The notes under the pieces are model-generated. The model saw only the letters and a program-made list of their open reading frames with translations. It was not told the origin of the DNA and did not search any database. A stretch of DNA of 6,577 nucleotides from Chloroflexi bacterium RBG_13_51_18 (GTDB lineage Bacteria > Chloroflexota > Dehalococcoidia > Dehalococcoidales > RBG-16-60-22): assembly GCA_001796495.1 (NCBI GenBank), contig MGMR01000032.1, forward strand, positions 1 through 6,577, in the 5' to 3' direction. Shown piece by piece: positions 1-4,611 of the stretch. Each line of letters opens with the position of its first letter. The first letter of the stretch is position 1. A program made the translations under genes and the position numbers.

Positions 1-6
1 GACCCA

Positions 7-1080
7 ATGCACATCAACGACCTGCTACAGCTGGCTATAACACGGAAAGCCTCCGACCTGCACTTAAAGGTCGGCAGGTCTCCTGTGATGCGTATCAACG
101 GTGAATTATTTCCGCAGGAAGACGCGGGGATAATTACGCCGGAGATAATGAACAGCATATTTATGCAAATAACCACTGAAAAGCAAAGGGACACTTTTTC
201 CCAGGAGTTGGAAGCAGACTTTGCCTATCAGACAAAAGACACCGGAAGATTCAGGATTAATATCTGCCAGCAGGACGGAACGACAGGACTGGTTTGCCGC
301 CCGGTAACAACCGAGGTGCCGACCATCGAAGGATTGGGGCTGCCGGAAATATGTAAAACACTTGCCATGAAGGGCAGCGGCCTGGTAATAGTGACCGGTC
401 CCACCGGCTGCGGTAAATCGACGACGATGGCGGCGATGATGAATTATCTGAATCACACTATCAAGCGTAAAATTATCACCATAGAAGACCCGATAGAATA
501 CCTGCACCAGGATATCAAGTGCATGTTCTCACAGCGCGAACTCGGGAGAGACACGGTATCCTTTGCCATGGCTCTCAAACACGCCATGAGACAGGACCCC
601 GATGTAATACTGGTGGGAGAGATGAGAGACCTCGAGACAATGGCTACAGTGCTGACAGCGGCAGAAACAGGCCACCTGGTATTGGCAACGCTCCATACGC
701 CGGGGACAACGGAGGCGATTAACCGTTTTATAGACGTTTTTCCGCCGCACCAGCAGCAGCAGGTGCGTATCCAGCTGTCTATAGCTCTCGAGGGGGTTAT
801 CTATCAATTGCTGATACCCAACTCCGATAATTCAGGGCGGATAGCCGCCATTGAAGTTATGTTGGCATCAACCGCCATCAGAAATCTCATACGTGAAGGC
901 AAGACATATCAGATGATGAATATCATTCAGACGGGAACACAGTGCGGTATGCAGACCTTGAACCAATCGCTGGTGGAACTATGTAAAAGAGGGCTAATAA
1001 CCAGCGAAGAAGCACTGGCGAGGAGTATGGATGCCGAAGAACTCTCCGATATGCTGGGGAGGCAGACGGCACAGCGTTAA
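7..1080 (+). CDS. pilT: PilT-type type IV pilus retraction ATPase
   Basis: Cytoplasmic hexameric ATPase of the GspE/PilT secretion-ATPase superfamily; PilT powers pilus retraction and twitching motility at the base of the type IV pilus. The 357 residues match the usual PilT length. The N-terminal PAS-like region opens with the familiar ASDLHL (residues 15-20) and RINGEL (29-34). Walker A is GPTGCGKST (131-139), the Asp box TIEDPIEY (158-165), Walker B DPDVILVGEMRD (197-208, catalytic E205) and the His box HLVLATLHT (223-231). The PilT-specific retraction motif AIRNLIREGKT is present at 290-300, which argues against PilB/GspE, as does the lack of a tetracysteine zinc motif. Cys135 replaces the more usual Ser in Walker A. 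Only six bases precede the start, so its ribosome binding site cannot be judged, but the N-terminus aligns with family starts from memory. Other pilus genes may lie upstream, outside the window. Confidence 0.93.
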   Translation: MHINDLLQLAITRKASDLHLKVGRSPVMRINGELFPQEDAGIITPEIMNSIFMQITTEKQRDTFSQELEADFAYQTKDTGRFRINICQQDGTTGLVCRPVTTEVPTIEGLGLPEICKTLAMKGSGLVIVTGPTGCGKSTTMAAMMNYLNHTIKRKIITIEDPIEYLHQDIKCMFSQRELGRDTVSFAMALKHAMRQDPDVILVGEMRDLETMATVLTAAETGHLVLATLHTPGTTEAINRFIDVFPPHQQQQVRIQLSIALEGVIYQLLIPNSDNSGRIAAIEVMLASTAIRNLIREGKTYQMMNIIQTGTQCGMQTLNQSLVELCKRGLITSEEALARSMDAEELSDMLGRQTAQR

Positions 1081-1132
1081 TATTACTTAAATGTTTGATT
1101 CTTGCATTACTCCAGAAAGGCGAGATTGAGTT

Positions 1133-1840
1133 ATGAAAATAGCCAGAAGCGAAGAAATGAGCAAAATAAACAACGGACTCCTGTCTGCCGTGTCACACGA
1201 GTTACGCGCGCCCCTTTCAGCAATAAAAGGCTACTCGACGATGTTGCTCGATTATTTTTCCGAACTCACAGCTGCAGAAACCCAGGAATATATAAAATCG
1301 ATCGATATGGCTACGGACAGGATGACCAGGCTCATTGATAACCTTCTGGATGCATCCCGCCTGGAGGAAGGACGGCTCAATTTGGAAAAGACGCAGGTAA
1401 ATATATTAAACCTCATCAACGCAGCTATAAAGGAAGTAGAAATTAGAGACAGCCATCATGAAATATTAACCGCACTGGACAATGAGTTGCCCATGGTATA
1501 TGTCGACCCAAAACGCATCCAGCAGGTATTGGAGGATCTAATTGATAATGCTGCCAGGTGCTCTCCCCGGGGAACAGAAATTCTAATATCGGCAACCAGC
1601 AATAACCAGGAGATAGAAATAAGTGTAACCGGCCGCGACCCGGGGATAGCCGATAGCGAGTTTTGCAATATCTCCGAATTATTGTATAAAATGGAAAAAA
1701 CAACAGCACAGGGGAATAATAACCCCAGGCTGGAGTTATATATGTGCCAGCGGCTGGTAGAAGCTCACAGCGGCCGCATGTGGGCGGAAAGTATCGTGGG
1801 GAAAGGAACAACTATAAAGTTTACACTACCGTTGATATAG
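1133..1840 (+). CDS. Soluble histidine-kinase-like protein with degenerate ATP-binding boxes
   Basis: A 235-residue protein holding only the transmitter module of a sensor histidine kinase: a HisKA dimerisation domain (about 8-80) with H box SHELRAPL and phosphoacceptor H22, then a HATPase-like domain (about 120-235). There is no membrane segment, PAS, GAF or HAMP domain; an in-frame TGA at 1127-1129 rules out a longer N-terminus. The N box LIDNAARCSP keeps N139. The G1 box, normally DxGxGI, reads GRDPGI (167-172), so the adenine-contacting Asp is Gly. The G2 box, normally GxGLGL, reads NPRLEL (197-202), with all three glycines lost. The tail LVEAHSGRMWAES (208-220) is family-typical. The reading frame is unbroken. 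Autophosphorylation is doubtful; it may act as a phosphatase, phosphotransfer scaffold or heterodimer partner (inference). It lies 52 bases after pilT and 102 bases before a response regulator. The ribosome binding site is weak (AAAGG about 12 bases upstream). Confidence 0.85.
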   Translation: MKIARSEEMSKINNGLLSAVSHELRAPLSAIKGYSTMLLDYFSELTAAETQEYIKSIDMATDRMTRLIDNLLDASRLEEGRLNLEKTQVNILNLINAAIKEVEIRDSHHEILTALDNELPMVYVDPKRIQQVLEDLIDNAARCSPRGTEILISATSNNQEIEISVTGRDPGIADSEFCNISELLYKMEKTTAQGNNNPRLELYMCQRLVEAHSGRMWAESIVGKGTTIKFTLPLI

Positions 1841-1894
1841 TTAAAAGTGTAAAGAATTATGCTTTTGTATATTTCAAAACATGCCGGATTGATT

Positions 1895-1900
1895 TATAAT
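1895..1900 (+). promoter_or_regulatory. Probable -10 box of the response regulator promoter
   Basis: A perfect TATAAT stands 42 bases before the regulator start in the gap after the kinase-like gene. The matching -35 is poor (TTTCAA at 1872-1877, 17-base spacer), so an activator may be needed, or transcription may simply read through from upstream. Transcription would begin near 1907. This is a motif call only. Confidence 0.4.
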
Positions 1901-1942
1901 GGTTGATTGATAGGAACAACAGGCAGAAAGCGAGGACCCGCT

Positions 1943-2641
1943 ATGCCAAAAAGAAAATCTTTAATACTGGTGGTGGATGACGACATCCGCATGCTGCGTA
2001 TGATGAAGCGTATGCTGGAACTGGAGGACTTCGAGGCTCAGACCGCCAATTGCGGCGAAGCTGCCTTAAAAATATTCGATAAAGAAACCCCCTCACTGGT
2101 GCTTCTTGATATCATGATGCCGGATATGGATGGATATGCAGTTTGCCGGCGCATCAGAGAGTTCTCCCAAGTCCCGGTAATCATGGTTACCGCCCGGGGC
2201 GATGATAAAGAAAAGGTTGAGGGCCTGAATGTAGGCGCCGACGATTATGTTACCAAACCTTTCTCCGCCAGTGAGTTGGCCGCCCGCGTCCGGGCAGTAC
2301 TGCGGCGTGTGAGTAGTCAAGAAATAACGCAAGAAGCTGTTTTCCGTTACAAGGACATGGTAATCGATTTTGCGTCACGAAGGGTTTTGGTCAATAACGA
2401 GGAATTGAAACTCACCTCAACAGAATATAAAATGCTATCATATATATCGCTAAATGCCGGACGCGTAGTCACACCCGACCAGCTGCTGAATAAGGTCTGG
2501 GGCGAAGAATACGTCGGCGCGGCGCATCTGCTTCAAGTGAATATCGCCAGGTTGAGGAAAAAACTCGGCGATGATGCCAAGAGACCCAATTATATCCAGA
2601 CCCGCCCGGGCATCGGATATATGATGTCGAAGCCGTCCTGA
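1943..2641 (+). CDS. OmpR/PhoB-family two-component response regulator
   Basis: A 232-residue DNA-binding transcription regulator. The N-terminal receiver (about 7-120) has every phosphorylation residue: acidic pair D12/D13 in VVDDD, phosphoacceptor D56 in LLDIMMPDMDG, T83 in MVTAR and K105 in TKPF. A linker leads to a C-terminal winged-helix Trans_reg_C domain (about 130-228) with the usual LTSTEYKML, VNIARLRKKL and the terminal hairpin TRPGIGYMM. The ATG at 1943 is chosen over a TTG at 1907 because GAGGA (1932-1936) sits 6 bases upstream, and residues just before it do not resemble family N-termini. The adjacent kinase-like protein would be its expected partner by position, but that protein looks unable to bind ATP normally, so the true phosphodonor may be another kinase. 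A strong terminator follows. The regulated genes are unknown. Confidence 0.93.
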   Translation: MPKRKSLILVVDDDIRMLRMMKRMLELEDFEAQTANCGEAALKIFDKETPSLVLLDIMMPDMDGYAVCRRIREFSQVPVIMVTARGDDKEKVEGLNVGADDYVTKPFSASELAARVRAVLRRVSSQEITQEAVFRYKDMVIDFASRRVLVNNEELKLTSTEYKMLSYISLNAGRVVTPDQLLNKVWGEEYVGAAHLLQVNIARLRKKLGDDAKRPNYIQTRPGIGYMMSKPS

Positions 2642-2680
2642 ATAAAATCCTAATTTCTCCGAGGAACAACTAAAAAATCC

Positions 2681-2711
2681 AAAAGGCCTTCCCTGAACGG
2701 GAGGGCTTTTT
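2681..2711 (+). terminator. Rho-independent terminator after the response regulator
   Basis: A 13-bp stem pairs 2681-2693 (AAAAGGCCTTCCC) with 2699-2711 (GGGAGGGCTTTTT), counting two G·U pairs, around the 5-base loop TGAAC. The T-rich 3' arm continues into ATTTTG. It lies 40 bases after the regulator stop codon and separates that gene from the secreted-protein gene. Confidence 0.9.
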
Positions 2712-2714
2712 ATT

Positions 2715-2744
2715 TTGTCAGTTTGTGATAATTCCAGTCATAAA
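2715..2744 (+). promoter_or_regulatory. Possible promoter for the secreted-protein gene
   Basis: TTGTCA (2715-2720, five of six to the -35 consensus) and CATAAA (2739-2744, four of six to the -10) are 18 bases apart, directly after the terminator. They would leave a leader of roughly 160 bases that carries two inverted repeats. Some promoter is expected here because the terminator isolates the gene, but this particular match is weak. Confidence 0.25.
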
Positions 2745-2772
2745 AATCTTGCCAGGCATATTGGTTTATCAT

Positions 2773-2808
2773 CGTTGGTCAACAAGCGCCGGGGTCATAG
2801 TACCAACG
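2773..2808 (+). repeat. Inverted repeat CGTTGGT/ACCAACG with 22-base gap
   Basis: CGTTGGT at 2773-2779 is exactly complementary to ACCAACG at 2802-2808, giving a 7-bp stem with a 22-base loop in the leader of the secreted-protein gene. The T-rich TTTTATT follows. It may be a regulatory RNA hairpin or chance; the loop is long for an intrinsic terminator. Confidence 0.35.
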
Positions 2809-2837
2809 TTTTATTGCCATTGATGTTTATGTGAGGG

Positions 2838-2854
2838 CACAACCCCCTGTTGTG
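2838..2854 (+). repeat. Small hairpin CACAAC/GTTGTG
   Basis: A perfect 6-bp stem (2838-2843 with 2849-2854) encloses the 5-base loop CCCCT, with flanking GGG and CCC that could extend it around a bulge. It lies 58 bases before the ATG of the secreted-protein gene and has no T-tract, so it is not a terminator. Function is unknown. Confidence 0.35.
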
Positions 2855-2912
2855 ATAGCCCAGTGAGTCGCACTCCTCATACTTAAGATAGATTCAACGG
2901 AGAGCGGCTCGT

Positions 2913-3443
2913 ATGCGAAAAATCTTTTTATTCATCTTGATAATTGTGGCCACTACATTAGTAGCGTCATGGCTGATACCCGTAGCTTACGGCCAGACTA
3001 ATGGTGATACCGAACAAGCAGACGTTTACGTAGAAGCCGCCCCTCCCGAAACAGCACCAACCGCCAGCTTTTTCGGTAATGCTATAGGAGAAGTGACGGC
3101 CGGCGACCTTTTCTACATCAATGCTATCAGCAGTCCGGCAGACATGTCCCTGAATTTGCATATCACAAATTCGGGCGAGCTAATCCACTATTTGAGATAT
3201 CTCATTTTAAAAGTAGCGGTATATGTTGAAGATGCTGACGGGCAATGGCAAAAAATCACATCACAGGACGGTATCGTTCTACCGGATACTTATATCACCA
3301 TGCAAAACAGCCCGGTGACCTTTATTTTACCCGGTCTGGCACGCTATAAAGTCACAATCGAGTCCGGGAGTTATCATAGCCTGCCTTTCCCTTCAGACAA
3401 CGGATTTGCACCGCTGTTTTATCTTGACGTAAAACCCGTGTGA
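2913..3443 (+). CDS. Secreted protein of unknown function
   Basis: A 176-residue protein that I do not assign to a named family. The N-terminus is a clear Sec signal peptide: basic MRK, a hydrophobic core (about 4-22), and a likely signal peptidase I site after AYG (25-27), leaving a mature chain of about 149 residues beginning QTNGDTEQ. There is no lipobox Cys and no second membrane segment, so it is probably released or held at the cell surface. A low-complexity acidic/Pro/Ala stretch (about 30-50) leads into a chain of alternating hydrophobic and polar segments that suggests a beta-rich fold (YLILKVAVYVED, SPVTFILPG, YKVTIESG). GGAG at 2899-2902 supports the ATG with 10-base spacing. A terminator stands upstream and none is obvious immediately downstream, so transcription could run on into the next small gene. 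I recall similar-looking secreted proteins in Dehalococcoidia, but this is unverified. Confidence 0.8.
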   Translation: MRKIFLFILIIVATTLVASWLIPVAYGQTNGDTEQADVYVEAAPPETAPTASFFGNAIGEVTAGDLFYINAISSPADMSLNLHITNSGELIHYLRYLILKVAVYVEDADGQWQKITSQDGIVLPDTYITMQNSPVTFILPGLARYKVTIESGSYHSLPFPSDNGFAPLFYLDVKPV

Positions 3444-3540
3444 CTCATGCCTGTGTGATGTTTTTGTAATGTTTAGTGAGGAATTTTTGACTTGTTTGTG
3501 AGTTGATTTGAGTATCTTTAATAAGACAGGGAGTATCAAT

Positions 3541-3786
3541 ATGGTTCTCGTATGGGACAATATCAAATCCTTTCAGCAGCATCTCGAAGATATGAGGGTT
3601 TTCCGGGATTCTCACACTGACACTGCGCCGGCGCCGGACTTAAGAACCTTCAAGGCGATGCCGATACCGTTCGACATTACGCTGCCGTGCGAAACGGGAC
3701 AAATTAAAAGCTTTTACGATTCTAAAGGCAAGCTTATGATCGTGCCGATATGGCAAATAGACGCTCCCAGAGACTCACAAAATTAA
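3541..3786 (+). CDS. Small hypothetical protein preceding a receiver domain
   Basis: An 81-residue, apparently cytoplasmic protein of unrecognised family, with no signal peptide, membrane helix or known motif. An amphipathic N-terminal stretch (DNIKSFQQHLEDMRVFRD, about 6-23) looks helical, followed by a Pro-rich linker and a short C-terminal part with alternating hydrophobics (KLMIVPIWQI, about 64-73). There is a single Cys at 50. The ATG at 3541 is preferred over the longer TTG start at 3508 because AGGGAG (3528-3533) lies 7 bases before it and nothing comparable precedes the TTG. It ends 15 bases before the stand-alone receiver gene and shares a terminator with it, so the two are probably co-transcribed and may act together (inference). 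Confidence 0.65.
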   Translation: MVLVWDNIKSFQQHLEDMRVFRDSHTDTAPAPDLRTFKAMPIPFDITLPCETGQIKSFYDSKGKLMIVPIWQIDAPRDSQN

Positions 3787-3801
3787 CAGGCGGTATGGCA
3801 A

Positions 3802-4227
3802 TTGACGATTGAAACTGTAGTCCAATCCGACGTTAAAGAACGACAGCGTATCCTGGTAATGTACAATAATCAGGACATGCTGATGCTGCTTAATCGGACG
3901 CTGGAATTAGAAGGCTTCGATACCATTGTGGTTGCCGATTGTGATGAAGCCGTAACCATGCTGGGTACATTAAATCCCGACCTTATTATCATGGATACAT
4001 ATCTGCCTGATACCAGCAGCCTTAAAACGCTCGATGTTTTAAGAGGACTTTCTGATGTGCCAATCGTTGTAATCACTGCAGATAACGAGGTAGAGACATT
4101 AAAGACAGTGTTCGCGCACGGCGCCGATGATTTCATACGCAAGCCTTTCGGGGTTAGGCCGTTTATCGCGAGGATAAGGGCAAAGCTAAGACGCTACCGG
4201 GGAGAAGTCCTCGAGGCACCTGTATAG
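3802..4227 (+). CDS. Stand-alone receiver-domain protein lacking the acidic Mg-binding pair
   Basis: A 141-residue single-domain response regulator with no output domain; the receiver spans about 15-133. Phosphoacceptor D65 (IIMDTYLPD), T92 (VVITA) and K114 (RKPF) are present. The acidic pair that should follow the first strand is missing: where regulators read LVVDDD, this one reads LVMYNN, placing Y21 and N22 at the two Mg-binding positions. Normal Mg-dependent phosphorylation is therefore doubtful, and it may be a constitutive or phosphorylation-independent switch. The alpha1/beta2 stretch LELEGF is close to LELEDF in the nearby intact regulator, suggesting common ancestry. Start is TTG: AGGCGG (3788-3793) is 8 bases upstream, while the ATG at 3795 is out of frame and stops after five codons. 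A later in-frame ATG at residue 20 would destroy the first strand. Confidence 0.87.
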   Translation: MTIETVVQSDVKERQRILVMYNNQDMLMLLNRTLELEGFDTIVVADCDEAVTMLGTLNPDLIIMDTYLPDTSSLKTLDVLRGLSDVPIVVITADNEVETLKTVFAHGADDFIRKPFGVRPFIARIRAKLRRYRGEVLEAPV

Positions 4228-4239
4228 TATAAACACCCG

Positions 4240-4254
4240 TATCATTACATGATA
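4240..4254. repeat. Short palindrome TATCAT-TAC-ATGATA
   Basis: A perfect 6-base inverted repeat with a 3-base centre, 13 bases after the receiver gene stop and before its terminator. It could be a protein-binding site or chance in AT-rich spacer. No function is assigned. Confidence 0.25.
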
Positions 4255-4271
4255 TTCTTTTGGGTCTCCTG

Positions 4272-4307
4272 AAAATGAATCGTAGTGAAATAGCTGCGGT
4301 TCATTTT
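4272..4307 (+). terminator. Rho-independent terminator after the receiver gene
   Basis: A 14-bp stem pairs 4272-4285 with 4294-4307, counting two G·U pairs, around the 8-base loop TGAAATAG. The T run continues through 4309. It ends the orphan/receiver transcription unit. The A-rich 5' arm could also let it work on the minus strand, although no gene points that way. Confidence 0.9.
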
Positions 4308-4333
4308 TTATCTTACGTTATTTACACAGGGAT

Positions 4334-4362
4334 TTGATTTTTTATTTTATATACTGTATATT
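4334..4362 (+). promoter_or_regulatory. Promoter of the cobalamin-riboswitch operon
   Basis: TTGATT (4334-4339) and TATATT (4357-4362) are separated by an ideal 17 bases, with TG immediately before the -10. Transcription would begin near 4369, about 18 bases before the first paired element of the riboswitch, giving a leader of about 243 bases to the btuF-like start. The position between an upstream terminator and the riboswitch supports the call. Confidence 0.6.
4349..4361. promoter_or_regulatory. Palindrome over the -10 box (possible operator)
   Basis: ATATAC and GTATAT form an exact 6-base inverted repeat around T4355, overlapping the predicted -10. A repressor bound here would block the promoter, adding protein control above the riboswitch. 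An AT-rich -10 region makes chance palindromes common, so confidence is low. Confidence 0.25.
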
Positions 4363-4386
4363 GATAGCACAACTGAATATGTAAAA

Positions 4387-4539
4387 AGGGGTTCCCGAGC
4401 GCGAGCGAGGGACCAAACGGAATGCAAGTCGGTGAGAAGCCGACGCGGCCGCGCCGCTGTAATTGGTTCGATATAAGAAACCATAAGCCAGAACGCCGAC
4501 CCCTGAACAGCCTACAGTACTTCGCGGGGAAGTGGTAGG
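4387..4539 (+). ncRNA. Cobalamin riboswitch aptamer
   Basis: A cis-acting RNA that binds adenosyl- or related cobalamins and controls the downstream corrinoid-uptake genes. P1 pairs AGGGGTT (4387-4393) with GACCCCT (4498-4504). P2 uses TCCC/GGGA (4393-4396/4409-4412), and is followed by the conserved-type AAACGGAATGCAAG (4415-4428). The B12-box segment, about 4438-4461, ends in the hallmark CGCCGCTGTAA. Downstream GCCAGAACGCC (4487-4497) corresponds to the usual GCCAG element before P1 closes. A following hairpin, 4511-4539 (CCTAC/GTAGG outside, ACTTC/GAAGT inside), corresponds to P13. Its loop bases CGCGG (4523-4527) are exactly complementary to CCGCG (4449-4453) in the L5 region, as expected for the kissing-loop interaction. 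The genes below are a BtuF-like protein and a BtuC-like permease, which fits. Exact boundaries are by eye. Confidence 0.92.
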
Positions 4540-4563
4540 AATTTTTATTAGGTTATCATCAAT

Positions 4564-4600
4564 CCCCTCGGCTTATTGCAGGCGAGGGGTTTATTTTTAT
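4564..4600 (+). terminator. Intrinsic terminator forming the riboswitch expression platform
   Basis: CCCCTCG (4564-4570) pairs with CGAGGGG (4583-4589) over a 12-base loop, followed by TTTATTTTTAT (4590-4600) and then immediately the AAGGAGG ribosome binding site. A terminator in a leader before the gene it would cut off is the signature of a transcriptional OFF switch. Its 3' arm repeats the P1 heptamer AGGGGTT (4585-4591), so it can pair instead with GACCCCT at 4498-4504 and disrupt the terminator. Confidence 0.82.
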
Positions 4601-4611
4601 AAGGAGGACAG

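Noticed and set aside
106..807. Minus-strand and alternative-frame open frames inside pilT
   Set aside because: They lie wholly opposite or inside a gene with full family motifs, and their translations are low-complexity Arg/His/Cys-rich with no domain.
1102..1338. A 78-codon + frame overlapping the kinase-like gene start
   Set aside because: Its translation has no recognisable motif, while the overlapping frame encodes the HisKA domain.
1133..1840. Calling the kinase-like gene a pseudogene
   Set aside because: There is no stop or frameshift and both domains are recognisable; loss of ATP-binding residues alone does not show it is non-coding.
1907..1942. TTG start giving the response regulator 12 extra residues
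   Set aside because: GAGGA is correctly spaced for the ATG at 1943, and the predicted transcription start falls near 1907 itself.
2773..2817. Inverted repeat followed by TTTTATT as an intrinsic terminator
   Set aside because: The 22-base loop and 7-bp stem are poor for termination, and a strong terminator already lies 62 bases upstream.
3487..3522. TTGACT with TTTAAT as a promoter for the orphan/receiver unit
   Set aside because: The spacing is 24 bases, too long; the 17-base position holds only GAGTAT.
3508..3540. TTG start extending the 81-residue protein to 92 residues
   Set aside because: No ribosome binding site precedes the TTG, whereas AGGGAG is well placed for the ATG at 3541.
4511..4545. 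Hairpin with following ATTTTTATT as the riboswitch terminator
   Set aside because: Its loop matches L5 and it fits P13 of the aptamer; the stem is interrupted, and a stronger terminator lies at 4564-4600.
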